Shown here piece by piece: positions 53,659 through 62,270 of a DNA stretch of 64,000 nt. The first letter of the stretch is position 1. Each line of letters starts with the position of its first letter. The notes beneath the pieces were generated by a model. It worked only from the letters and a program-made list of their open reading frames with translations, searched no databases and was not told the DNA's origin. Location: the NCBI GenBank assembly GCA_963931525.1, contig OZ007023.1, positions 496,001-560,000 of the forward strand, given 5' to 3'. This stretch comes from Fimenecus sp900545625. GTDB lineage: Bacteria > Bacillota > Clostridia > Oscillospirales > Acutalibacteraceae. The translations under genes were made by a program, and so were the position numbers.

Positions 53659-54581
53659 CGCGGCAAAAGGCTTATATCGGCGTGGACGTCGGCGGGACGT
53701 ATATCCGCGTCGGCACGGTCGGCACGGACGGCGTGCCGCAGCACTTTGAAAAGCTCCCACAAAGCACGGTGTTCGCGGACGGCGACCCGCCCGAACGGCT
53801 GTGCGCCTTCTTAGCGGACTATATGCGCCGCCATAGGCTCACAAAGGAAAGCATCGCCGCATGCGCGGTGGGGATGCCCTCGTGCGTGGACCGCGAAAAG
53901 CGCCGGGTGCTCTCCACGCCGAATATCCCGCAGTTTGCGGGCGTGGCGCTTGCCGACATGCTGGAAAAGGCGCTCGGGCTGCCCGCATTTTTAGACCGTG
54001 ACGTGAACATGATCTACCGCTACGACCGCCTTTCACCGGAACTTCCGAAAAAAGGCATCGGCATCGGCTGCTATTTCGGCACCGGCATCGGCAACGTTGT
54101 CGAGATCGACGGCAGGCTGCTGTCGGGCAAAAACGGCGTCGCGTGTGAGCTGGGGCACGTCCCCGTCATGGGGCGCAGCGACAAATGCGGCTGCGGCAAC
54201 GAGGGCTGTTTTGAAAATTACGCCTCGGGACGCTATATTGCAGCGCTTTGCCGGGAAAAATACCCGGGGGAGTCGGTCTGCGCGGTGCTGACCGACCATC
54301 TCGAGGACGAAGCGGTGCAGACCTTTATCGACAACATCGCCGTGGTCATCGCCACGGAAGTGAACCTGTTTGACCCGCATTATGTGATTTTGGGCGGCGG
54401 GGTGCTGCTCTCCGAGGGCTTTCCGAAGGATGCCCTGCTCGAACGCCTGCACCGCCGCATCCGCAAACCCTACCCGGATTCCGGGCTGCAAATATTCTTT
54501 TCCCGCACGGCGGACGCCGGCGGGGTAATCGGTGCGGCGATCTGTGCGCACGCACGGCTTGAAGGAGGCGAGGGCATATGA
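53655..54581 (+). CDS. ROK-family sugar kinase
   Basis: ATP-dependent sugar kinase of the ROK group, 308 residues. Phosphate-binding IGVDVGGTYIRVGTV is at about 7-21, sugar-binding ELGHVPVMG follows, and the zinc motif CGCGNEGCFENYASG is at about 179-193. The length matches allose kinase (AlsK). Next to rpiB, an epimerase and nucleoside hydrolases, the likely substrate is ribose (or allose), giving ribose 5-phosphate; I cannot decide between them from sequence. The start ATG at 53655 lies in an ATGA overlap and follows GGGAGGTGACGCC. No PfkB-type ribokinase is present in the operon. Confidence 0.87.
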   Translation: MTRQKAYIGVDVGGTYIRVGTVGTDGVPQHFEKLPQSTVFADGDPPERLCAFLADYMRRHRLTKESIAACAVGMPSCVDREKRRVLSTPNIPQFAGVALADMLEKALGLPAFLDRDVNMIYRYDRLSPELPKKGIGIGCYFGTGIGNVVEIDGRLLSGKNGVACELGHVPVMGRSDKCGCGNEGCFENYASGRYIAALCREKYPGESVCAVLTDHLEDEAVQTFIDNIAVVIATEVNLFDPHYVILGGGVLLSEGFPKDALLERLHRRIRKPYPDSGLQIFFSRTADAGGVIGAAICAHARLEGGEGI

Positions 54582-55045
54582 CCGTGGCGCTGGCAAGCGA
54601 CCATGTGGGGCTGCCGTTGAAACGGGCGATCCTGGCGCATCTCGAAGAACGCGGCGTTGCCTGCCGTGATTTCGGTACAAATTCGGACGCGCGCTGCGAC
54701 TATCCGCAGTTCGCCCTGCCCGCCGCAAAGGCGGTGGCAGACGGGGAATATACGTGCGGGATCCTGTGCTGCGGCACCGGGATCGGCATGTCGATCGCCG
54801 CAAACAAGGTCGCAGGCATCCGCTGTACCGCATGCAGCGACGGCTACTCGGCGGCGCTCTCCAGAGCGCACAACAACGCGAACATGCTCGCCCTCGGCAG
54901 CCGCGTGGTCGGTACGGGGCTCGCCCTGCAAATCGTAGATCTGTTTTTAGACACGCCCTACGAGGGCGGCAGGCACGCGCGGCGGCTCGAGCAGATTTGC
55001 GAGATCGAACGCAGCGGCGGCAGCGCTGCGCAGAAAGGGGACTGA
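54578..55045 (+). CDS. rpiB: ribose-5-phosphate isomerase B
   Basis: Isomerase converting ribose 5-phosphate to ribulose 5-phosphate (some members also act on allose 6-phosphate). 155 residues. VALASDHVGLPLKRAI at the start, CGTGIGMSIAANKVAGIRC with the catalytic Cys at about 65, and ANMLALGSRVVG are intact. It starts in a 4-base overlap with the kinase gene, so the three sugar genes are translationally coupled. Confidence 0.96.
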   Translation: MTVALASDHVGLPLKRAILAHLEERGVACRDFGTNSDARCDYPQFALPAAKAVADGEYTCGILCCGTGIGMSIAANKVAGIRCTACSDGYSAALSRAHNNANMLALGSRVVGTGLALQIVDLFLDTPYEGGRHARRLEQICEIERSGGSAAQKGD

Positions 55046-55049
55046 AACG

Positions 55050-56603
55050 TTGGAAGACTATATCCTTTCCATGGAGCACATCACCAAGGTGTATCCGAAC
55101 GGCTTCGTGGCGAACCGCGACGTCTCCCTTTCGGTGCGCAAGGGCGAGGTGCATGCGCTGTCCGGCGAAAACGGCGCGGGCAAGAGCACACTGATGAAGG
55201 TGCTCTTCGGTGAGGAACAGCCCGAGGAGGGCAAGATCTTTTTCGAGGGCAAGGAGATCCACCCCGAGGACTCGATCTCCGCCATTAAAATGGGCATCGG
55301 CATGGTGCACCAGCATTTCATGCTCGTCGAGTCGCTCACCGTCGCCGAAAATATCGTTTTAGGCATGGAGCCGGGCAGGTTCGGCTACTTTAACAAGCGC
55401 GAGGCGTTCCGCCGCGCGGGCGAGATCATCGAAAAATACAAGTTCACGGTAGACCCGCGCGAGCGCGTGGGGAACCTGCCGGTCGGCGACAAGCAGAAGG
55501 TCGAGATCCTAAAGGCGCTGTTCCGCGGCGCAAAGCTGCTGATTTTGGACGAGCCGACCGCCGTTCTGACCCCGCAGGAGACCGAGGAGCTGTTTGTGCA
55601 GATCCGAAGATTGCAGGAGCAGGGGCACACGCTGATCTTCATTTCCCATAAGCTGCGTGAGATCAAGCAGATCTGTGAGCACATCACCGTGCTGCGCGGC
55701 GGGCGCACCGTCGGCGAAGCGAAGGTCGCGGACGTGACCGAGCAGGAGATCTCCCGCATGATGGTCGGGCGCGACGTGATGCTTGAGATCGAAAAGCCGC
55801 CCGCCAAACCCGCCGCGACGGTTTTGCAGGTGCGTTCTCTGCCGCTCTCCGACCGCCCCAATGCGCCGACCGCTTCGTTCGACATCCGCGCAGGCGAGAT
55901 CTTAGGAGTCGCGGGCGTTGAGGGCAACGGGCAAAGCGAGCTTGCCATGTGTATCGCGGGGCTTCTCCCCGTAGGACGCGGACAGGTCCGTATAAACGGC
56001 AAGGACATTAAGGGGCTTTCCGTGCGCAAGATCCGCGAGCTCGGGCTTTCGCACATTTCCGAAGACCGCATGTCCTACGGCTGTGCGGCGGACGCGAACA
56101 TTGAAGAGAACCTGTTTTCTACAACCATTTATCAAAAGAAGTATTCCCGCTTCGGGCTCTTGCGCAAAAAGCTGCTCGACCGCCGCACGGACGAGCTTAT
56201 AAAAGAATACAAGATCAAATGCTCGGAGAAAAAAGAGCCGGTGCGCATGCTTTCGGGCGGCAATATCCAAAAGGTCGTCGTGGCGCGGGAATTCAGCGGG
56301 GAACCCGCCCTGATCCTTGCCAACCAGCCCACGCGCGGCATCGATGTCGGCGCAACGGAGTTTATTCGTAACCGTCTGGTTGACCTGCGCTCGAACGGCG
56401 CGGCGGTGCTGCTCATTTCGGCGGACTTAAACGAGGTGCTGGAGGTGTCCGACAGCCTGCTGGTATTGAACTCCGGCGGTGTAGGCGCATATTTCCCGGA
56501 TGCATCTGCCGTTTCAGAGGAACTTTTGGGCGAATACATGCTGGGGCTGCGGCAAATGACAGCCGGCGAGATCGGAGGTGCTGTCCATGAAACAAAAGCA
56601 TAA
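55050..56603 (+). CDS. nupO: nucleoside ABC transporter, ATP-binding protein
   Basis: Duplicated ABC ATPase of the NupO/YufO type, 517 residues. First half: GENGAGKSTLM at about 41-51 and LLILDEPTAVLTPQE. Second half: GVEGNGQSELAMCIAGLL, LSGGNIQKVVVAREF and LILANQPTRGIDVGATEF. It powers nucleoside uptake with the two permeases that follow. The start is a TTG at 55050 after AAAGGGGACTGAAACG; an internal ATG at 55071 would drop seven residues. It ends inside the permease gene. Confidence 0.93.
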   Translation: MEDYILSMEHITKVYPNGFVANRDVSLSVRKGEVHALSGENGAGKSTLMKVLFGEEQPEEGKIFFEGKEIHPEDSISAIKMGIGMVHQHFMLVESLTVAENIVLGMEPGRFGYFNKREAFRRAGEIIEKYKFTVDPRERVGNLPVGDKQKVEILKALFRGAKLLILDEPTAVLTPQETEELFVQIRRLQEQGHTLIFISHKLREIKQICEHITVLRGGRTVGEAKVADVTEQEISRMMVGRDVMLEIEKPPAKPAATVLQVRSLPLSDRPNAPTASFDIRAGEILGVAGVEGNGQSELAMCIAGLLPVGRGQVRINGKDIKGLSVRKIRELGLSHISEDRMSYGCAADANIEENLFSTTIYQKKYSRFGLLRKKLLDRRTDELIKEYKIKCSEKKEPVRMLSGGNIQKVVVAREFSGEPALILANQPTRGIDVGATEFIRNRLVDLRSNGAAVLLISADLNEVLEVSDSLLVLNSGGVGAYFPDASAVSEELLGEYMLGLRQMTAGEIGGAVHETKA

Positions 56604-57729
56604 AGACCGCCCGCTGCCGACCAACCGGCAGATCGAAACGCGCTTTACGCTCATCCGCACGCTCACGGCGGCGGTCATCGCGCTTGCGGGCTGTCTGGTT
56701 CTGATCCTGGTCGTCAGCGAGGAGCCGTGGGAGGCGTTTTCCGCATTCCTGTTCGGGCCGCTGGAATCCGCCAGAAATATTGCGACGGTGTTTGAGACGG
56801 CGGCGCCGCTGGTATATGCGGGCCTTGCGGTCAGTGTGATGTTCAGCTGCAACCAGTTCAATATGGCGGGCGAAGGCGCGCTGTATATCGGCGGGCTTGT
56901 GGCAAGCGCCGTGGCAGTGAAGCTGTCGCTGCCCGTTGTGGTACATCCGATTTTGGCGCTGCTCTTGGGCGGCGCGGCGGGCGCGGTCGTGTGCTTCATC
57001 CCGGGGCTTTTGAAGGTCAAGCTCGGCGCGACGGAGGTCGTATCGTCGCTGATGCTCAACTACATCGTGCTGTATCTCGGCGTTTACATCCTCAATTATT
57101 TTCTTATCGATCCCGCGGCAGGCTTCCCCGCGACCGAGCGGCTGCCGGAAACGGCGCAGCTTTCCACCCTGATCCCCCGCACGCATTTCCATGTCGGCAC
57201 CATTTTGGCGTTCGTGCTGTGCGTGGTCGTCTATCTGTATCTGTACAGAAGCAAGCAGGGCTACGCCATCCGCATGGTCGGGCAGAATGAAAAATTCGCA
57301 AAGTATTCCGGCATCGGCGTGGGCGGCACCATTCTTTCGGCGCAGCTCGCGGGCGGCTTCCTTGCAGGGATGGGCGGCGCGAGCGAGATCCTCGGCAGCT
57401 ATACGCGGTTCCAATGGGTCGCGCTGCCCGGCTTCGGCTTTGACGGCGTGATCGTGGCGACGCTCGCAGGCAATAACCCGCTGCTTGTGCCCTTAGGCGC
57501 GCTGTTTTTAGGGTACCTGCGGTGCGGTGCAGACATCATGTCGCGGCGCAGCGATGTGGCGACGGAGGTGCTCTCCATCGTGCAGGGCACGATCATCCTG
57601 CTGGTCGCCTCCAAGCTGTTCTTGCAGCGCATCAAACACAAATACATCGTCTCGGTCGCCGAAAAGCGCGAGGCACTGCAAGCTTCGGCATCCGTGCCGC
57701 AGCCGGAAGGAGGCGAGGCGAATGCCTGA
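56587..57729 (+). CDS. nupP: nucleoside ABC transporter permease (NupP-like)
   Basis: Polytopic membrane protein of the BPD-type 2 permease family, 380 residues with about nine or ten hydrophobic helices. Family marks include FNMAGEGALYIGGL, LKVKLGATEVVSSLMLNYIV and GLDGVIVATLAG-like GFDGVIVATLAGNNP. I chose the ATG at 56587 (MKQKHKDRPLP) after GGAGGTGCTGTCC rather than the GTG at 56578. It overlaps the ATPase gene by 17 bases and the next permease by 8. Confidence 0.92.
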   Translation: MKQKHKDRPLPTNRQIETRFTLIRTLTAAVIALAGCLVLILVVSEEPWEAFSAFLFGPLESARNIATVFETAAPLVYAGLAVSVMFSCNQFNMAGEGALYIGGLVASAVAVKLSLPVVVHPILALLLGGAAGAVVCFIPGLLKVKLGATEVVSSLMLNYIVLYLGVYILNYFLIDPAAGFPATERLPETAQLSTLIPRTHFHVGTILAFVLCVVVYLYLYRSKQGYAIRMVGQNEKFAKYSGIGVGGTILSAQLAGGFLAGMGGASEILGSYTRFQWVALPGFGFDGVIVATLAGNNPLLVPLGALFLGYLRCGADIMSRRSDVATEVLSIVQGTIILLVASKLFLQRIKHKYIVSVAEKREALQASASVPQPEGGEANA

Positions 57730-58672
57730 TATTCTGCGGTCCATATTTTCCGTTGATTTCATTTATTCGGCGCTGCGGCTGACCACGCCGGTCCTGTTTG
57801 CGGCGCTCGGGAGCCTCGTTGCCGACCGCGCGGGCGTCATCAACATCGGCTTGGAGGGCATCATGCTCTTTTCCGCGCTCACGGGCGTGCTCGGCAGCGC
57901 GTACAGCGGAAGCCTTTTGGTCGGCATGCTGTGCGGCCTTGTCACGGGGATGTTCATCGCGCTCATCATGGCGTATTTCTCCCTGCAGATGAAGGCGGAC
58001 ATCGTGCTGACGGGCGTTGCGATGAACCTGGTCGCCACAGGCGGCACGGTCTTTATCCTGTATTCGATCTGCGGCGACAAAAGCGTGTCTACATCGTTAT
58101 CCAGCCTCGTGTTCCCGACGCTGGAGATCCCGCTTATCAAGGACATTCCCGTGCTCGGCGACATCCTTTCGGGGCACAATGTGCTGACGTACCTGTCCCT
58201 TATCGCGGTCATAGCGGTGTGGTTCTTCCTCGAAAAAAGCAAGCCGGGGCTGCGCATCCGCGCCGTCGGTGAAAACGACCACGCGGCGGGGAGCGTCGGC
58301 ATCCATGTACGGCGCGTGCGCTACGGGGCACTGCTGTTAAGCGGCGCGCTCGCCTCGTTCGGCGGGATGTTCCTTTCCATGGGCATGCTCACGTACTTCT
58401 CCAAAAACATGACGGCGGGGCGCGGCTATATCGCGCTCGCCGCGCAGGCGCTCGGCAACGGCAGCGCCGTCGGGACGTTTTTCGCGTCGCTGGTCTTCGG
58501 CTGTGCGGAAGCGCTGTCCGTCTCGCTGCAGGGGGTGGGCCTGCCGCCCCAATTCGTTCAAATGGTTCCTTATGTCGCCACCGTATTAGGGCTCGTCCTG
58601 TACGCGGCGCTGCGGAAAAGATCCAAAAAAACCGTGCGCAAGCACAAAAGAAGAAAGAGAGGTTCACAATGA
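57722..58672 (+). CDS. nupQ: nucleoside ABC transporter permease (NupQ-like)
   Basis: Second permease, 316 residues with about eight to ten helices. LTTPVLFAALGSLVADRAGV and INIGLEGIMLFSALTGVLGS are the conserved family start; MTAGRGYIALAAQALGNGSA lies near the end. I chose the ATG at 57722 because it gives MPDILRSIFSVDFIYSAL and follows GGAAGGAGGCGAGGCGA; upstream frame codons are within nupP. It overlaps the BMP gene by 4 bases. Confidence 0.93.
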   Translation: MPDILRSIFSVDFIYSALRLTTPVLFAALGSLVADRAGVINIGLEGIMLFSALTGVLGSAYSGSLLVGMLCGLVTGMFIALIMAYFSLQMKADIVLTGVAMNLVATGGTVFILYSICGDKSVSTSLSSLVFPTLEIPLIKDIPVLGDILSGHNVLTYLSLIAVIAVWFFLEKSKPGLRIRAVGENDHAAGSVGIHVRRVRYGALLLSGALASFGGMFLSMGMLTYFSKNMTAGRGYIALAAQALGNGSAVGTFFASLVFGCAEALSVSLQGVGLPPQFVQMVPYVATVLGLVLYAALRKRSKKTVRKHKRRKRGSQ

Positions 58673-59775
58673 AAAAAGTATTGGCAATCCTGATGGCGGC
58701 GTGCCTGATCCTGCTGGTATTTGCCGGCTGCGGAACGGATGACACGACGACTGACCCGTCGAATGCGGGCGCAAGCGGCGATCCGGTCAAGATCGTGCTG
58801 CTCATCAACGGCACCCTCGGCGACAAATCCTTCTTCGATTCCGCCCAGAACGGCATGGATCTGATCAAGGAGAAGTACGGCGACCGGGTCGAGACCCAGA
58901 CGGTCGAAATGACCTACGACGCGACCAAATGGACGCCCGCGCTCATCGAGTTCTCCGAGGACGCAGACACCGACATCATCATCAGCGGCACCTGGCAGAT
59001 GGTCGACCGCGTCATCGAAGTCGCGCCCGACTACCCCGACAAGAAATACATCGTGTATGATGCCGAGGTCGATTATTCCAGCGGCGACTACTCGAACGTG
59101 TACTCCATCACCTACAAGCAAAACGAAGCCTCGTTCTTAGCCGGGGCAGCGTCCGCGCTCGTCTCCAAGACCAATGTGTTCGGCTTTGTCGGCGGCATGG
59201 ACAACGTCACGATCAACGACTTCCTGGTAGGGCTCATCGCCGGCGCACAGTACGTCAAGCCTGAAATGCGCTTTGCCACCGCCTATATCGGCAACTTTGA
59301 CGACGCGGTCAAGGCAAAGGAGATCACCCTTTCGCAGATCAACAACCAGAACGCCGACGTGGTTTACGGCTGCGCGGGTCAGGCGGGCTTGGGCTCTATC
59401 GAAGCGGCAGCCGAACAGGGCGTGTATGCGCTCGGCGGCGACTCCGACCAGGCGATGTCCTTCAAGGGTGTGGATGACGCGAAAGCGGAATGCATCATCA
59501 CCTCTATTTTGAAGCGCGTAGACCAGTCCCTGCTGCGGGCGGTGACCGCGAGCATGGAAGGCACGCTCCAATGGGGCACGACCGGTTCGTTCGGTTTGGC
59601 GGATGAATCCGTAGGCCTTGCCGAAAACGAATACTATGAAGCGATCCTGACCGAGGAACAGCGCGCACAGATCGACGAGATCGAGCAGAAGATCATCTCC
59701 GGCGAGATCGAAGTCCCCACGGCGCTCGGCAGAGACACGCAGGAAGTGAAAGACTATATCGACGCGGCGAGCTGA
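58669..59775 (+). CDS. BMP-family nucleoside-binding lipoprotein
   Basis: Substrate-binding lipoprotein of the importer, 368 residues. Signal: MKKVLAILMAACLILL followed by lipobox VFAGC with Cys at about 21. The BMP domain has LGDKSFFDSAQNGMDL, YSITYKQNEASFLAGAASAL and VYGCAGQAGLGSIEAA, the hallmarks of BmpA/PnrA-type nucleoside receptors. Placing the receptor last among the transporter genes is a little unusual. The ATG at 58669 follows GAAAGAGAGGTTCACA. Lipidation would need the lgt gene at 48045. Confidence 0.95.
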   Translation: MKKVLAILMAACLILLVFAGCGTDDTTTDPSNAGASGDPVKIVLLINGTLGDKSFFDSAQNGMDLIKEKYGDRVETQTVEMTYDATKWTPALIEFSEDADTDIIISGTWQMVDRVIEVAPDYPDKKYIVYDAEVDYSSGDYSNVYSITYKQNEASFLAGAASALVSKTNVFGFVGGMDNVTINDFLVGLIAGAQYVKPEMRFATAYIGNFDDAVKAKEITLSQINNQNADVVYGCAGQAGLGSIEAAAEQGVYALGGDSDQAMSFKGVDDAKAECIITSILKRVDQSLLRAVTASMEGTLQWGTTGSFGLADESVGLAENEYYEAILTEEQRAQIDEIEQKIISGEIEVPTALGRDTQEVKDYIDAAS

Positions 59776-59805
59776 AGCCGCGAATTCTGAAAGGAGGCGG
59801 GCGTT

Positions 59806-60642
59806 TTGCGACCCATCCTGTTTTCCTGCAGCGGCAGTACGGCGGATCTGATCACCCTTGCTGCGCTGCGCGCGTCCGATGCGGATATACACTGCATCGT
59901 GCAGACTCCGGGGGAGAGGACCCGCGTGGATTTCCCGGGAAAAGCGGCAGAGCTTTTCGGCGGCGAGGTTCCGTGGCTGCAAGTGAACGTCCCGCCTCTG
60001 CGCTCCTTTTTCGTTCCCGGCGGCGGTAAGGCTGCCGCCGGGGAGGCCCAAAGCCTCTCGCGTGCGCTTTCGTGGTTTGCCGCAGCGGCAGACGGCGGCG
60101 CAGTTTTAGTCTCCACGGCACGGCTGACGCTGCCCGCAATCTTCTTCCTTTCCGACCCCGCGCGCGCCGCAAAGCTTTCCGACGTGGCGGTGCTTGGCGG
60201 CTCGATCTACGGCGGCGACAGCACGCCGACGGCGGAAGCAAACATCTACGCGGATCCCGAAGCCGCCGAAATTGTACTTGCAAGGGCGAAAAACGTGACG
60301 CTGCTGCCGCTGGAAACAGCAAAGCAGTGCTGTGTGCCGGCAGAGCTTTTCCCCGACCTGTTGCCCCATGCAGCGCAGACGGAGCAAACGGACGCAGCGG
60401 GACTTGGGCTTTTGCTTTCCCTGAAACAGCCGCAAGCGGCAACCTGTGCGCAATATCGAGTGCGTGTGGAACTGGAAAGCGCCCCTTCTCGCGGGTGCAC
60501 GGTCTGCGATGTGCTTTGCCGCGACAAAACACAGCCTTTGCACACCTTTGTGACCGCGCTCGACGAAGCCGCGTTTTCCGCTTTGGCACGCCGTGCGAGC
60601 CGCGTTTGGCAGCAGGGAGGGATCTCGGATGACAAAGCATAA
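59806..60642 (+). CDS. degenerate nucleoside-hydrolase-like protein
   Basis: IUNH-fold protein without the usual catalytic metal site, 278 residues. The region that should read DxDPGxDD is ILFSCSGSTADLI at 4-16, so F6, C8, T12 and A13 replace the aspartates seen in the neighbour (DTDPGIDD). Other family parts survive: VAVLGGSIYGGDSTPTAEAN, IYADPEAAEIV and a late VCDVL where the active form has MHDSL. It starts at a TTG at 59806 preceded by AAAGGAGGCGGGCGTT. It overlaps the active hydrolase gene by 14 bases. Probable roles are an inactive partner or ligand sensor, or a divergent enzyme. The function is unknown. Confidence 0.8.
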   Translation: MRPILFSCSGSTADLITLAALRASDADIHCIVQTPGERTRVDFPGKAAELFGGEVPWLQVNVPPLRSFFVPGGGKAAAGEAQSLSRALSWFAAAADGGAVLVSTARLTLPAIFFLSDPARAAKLSDVAVLGGSIYGGDSTPTAEANIYADPEAAEIVLARAKNVTLLPLETAKQCCVPAELFPDLLPHAAQTEQTDAAGLGLLLSLKQPQAATCAQYRVRVELESAPSRGCTVCDVLCRDKTQPLHTFVTALDEAAFSALARRASRVWQQGGISDDKA

Positions 60643-61588
60643 GATCATTTTGGATACAGACCCCGGCATCGACGATTTCTTTGCCATGCTGCTCGCCGCA
60701 GACGCTCAAAACCTCGAGCTGCGCGGCGTGACGGCGGTGGCGGGCAATCAGGTCATGGAAAAAATCGCAAACAATGCGCGCGGCATCGCGCAGCTGCTCG
60801 GCTGGGACTGCCCGGTGAGCATCGGCGCGGATCGTCCGCTGCTCATCCCCCAGATCACCGCCTCGCAGGTGCACGGCGACACGGGGCTGGGGCATTTCCC
60901 GCTGCCTGCACCGCAAAAGGACGCGGACAAGCGCCTTGCTTGGGATTTTATCTATGAAGAGGCAACAGCACTTGACGGCGAGCTGGAAATTCTCGCCATC
61001 GGCCCGCTGTCGAATCTTGCCATCGCCTTTCTGCGCTATCCCGACCTGCCGCAGAAGCTGCGGCGCATCGTTCTCATGGGCGGCGCGACGGAGTGGGGCA
61101 ACCGCGGGGCATACGGCGAATTCAATTTTTATGTCGATCCCCACGCAGCCGAGATCGTGTTCGCCTCAGGCGTGCCCATCGACATGGTGGGCTTGAACGT
61201 CACCATGCAGACGGGGATCTCCGACGAAGAATTCGACGACATCGCCCGCACGGTGGGCGAAAGCCGAAAGGTGTACAGCGAGCTTCTGGAATTCTACCGC
61301 AACATCTACCGCGTCAATGATCTGGGCTTTCGCATCGTCGCCATGCACGATTCGCTTGCAGCGGCGTTCTTAACGGACGAGCGCGTGCTCGAAATGCGAA
61401 AAGCAAAGGTGCAAATCGATTGCAGCACGGGGCTTTGCCGCGGGCGCTCGATCGCCGATCTCAAAAGCGAAAGCCCGAATGCGCGCGTCGCTGTCGCGGT
61501 GGACCGTCCCCGTTTTTGGGACATGGTCATGCACTCGCTGCAAAACGCACCCGACGTTAGGGCACAAAGTTCGGCATCCGGAAAGTAG
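60629..61588 (+). CDS. inosine-uridine-type nucleoside hydrolase
   Basis: Calcium-dependent hydrolase that splits ribonucleosides into base and ribose. 319 residues. The metal site DTDPGIDDFFAM is at 9-20, with AVAGNQVMEKIANN, AIGPLSNLAIAF, ATEWGNRGAYGEFNFYVDP and a late AMHDSLAAAFL carrying the catalytic His. The ATG at 60629 follows GGGAGGGATCTCGG. It is the last gene of the operon, so ribose released here can feed the kinase and isomerase at its start. Base specificity cannot be read. Confidence 0.95.
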   Translation: MTKHKIILDTDPGIDDFFAMLLAADAQNLELRGVTAVAGNQVMEKIANNARGIAQLLGWDCPVSIGADRPLLIPQITASQVHGDTGLGHFPLPAPQKDADKRLAWDFIYEEATALDGELEILAIGPLSNLAIAFLRYPDLPQKLRRIVLMGGATEWGNRGAYGEFNFYVDPHAAEIVFASGVPIDMVGLNVTMQTGISDEEFDDIARTVGESRKVYSELLEFYRNIYRVNDLGFRIVAMHDSLAAAFLTDERVLEMRKAKVQIDCSTGLCRGRSIADLKSESPNARVAVAVDRPRFWDMVMHSLQNAPDVRAQSSASGK

Positions 61589-61589
61589 A

Positions 61590-62200
61590 GCGCAGAAAGC
61601 GATGCGGCGAGTTTTACGCATTGCCGCGGCTGTGCTGAAAAGGTAATCCTTGCAGTCGTAGGGGCGGGTCTCCGCGCCCGCCCGAGCAGAGTACGGAAAG
61701 AAAAGAAGCTATGTCTGTTATAAAAACCGTGATTCTGTTTTTCGCCAAAGCAAACCACAAAATCCAACTTTCATGCGGGCGGGCGCAGAAATCCTCCGGA
61801 TTCCGGCACCCTTTTGTCTGCTTCGCAGACATTTCCCCTAACAGGGGAATCACCCGCCCCTACGACTGCGAAGTTCCCACTCGCTATGTAGCCATACCCT
61901 TGCGGAAAAGCCGCCCATATCGCCTCTGACATCTAACATCTATATTCTGATCTCTGTCCGCAGGTGGGCACTTAAGTCCCGCCTCTACCGCTACAGACTT
62001 TATTGTTCTATGCAGCCGCAGTAATGCGAGAATCCCGCCTGCACCGCATCTGATTTCTAATGTCTGACATCTGAGCGGAGCCCCGCCTCTACGGGAGCAG
62101 ACCTTTGGTTTACAGCGAAGCCGCAGCTTTGTGCAACCCTCCCCGTACCACGTCTAACGTCTGAAATCTAAACGGACAGCCGCAAGGGCTGCCCCTACGA
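61590..62200. repeat. mosaic repeat block between the nucleoside operon and the convergent genes
   Basis: Holds chimeric element A5, arms at about 61965 (GTGGGCACTTAAGTCCCGCC) and 62080, and 7-bp arrays at 61925-61955, 62046-62075 and 62150-62172. A GGACAGCC-GCAA-GGGCTGCCCC hairpin lies at 62174-62194. No gene is evident; a terminator closes it. Confidence 0.8.
61658..61863. mobile_element. chimeric MITE-like element, copy A5
   Basis: The left part is A-type: arm GTAGGGGCGGGTCTCCGCGC and interior like A3. The right part switches after GGGCGGGCGCAGAA to the other repeat class (CCTCCGGATTCCGG, TGTCTGCTTCGCAGACA, TTCCCCTAACAGGGGAA) before closing with arm CACCCGCCCCTAC. Confidence 0.6.
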
Positions 62201-62214
62201 CAGCAAAAAACAAA

Positions 62215-62240
62215 GGACGGCAGCCAAACGGTTGCCGTCC
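62215..62240. terminator. bidirectional terminator between convergent genes
   Basis: Perfect stem GGACGGCA / TGCCGTCC with a 10-base loop. T-rich tracts lie on both strands (CTTCTTTTTG on plus, TTTGTTTTTTG on minus). Confidence 0.8.
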
Positions 62241-62270
62241 CTTCTTTTTGTGTATTGTTTTTCGTGCGCC

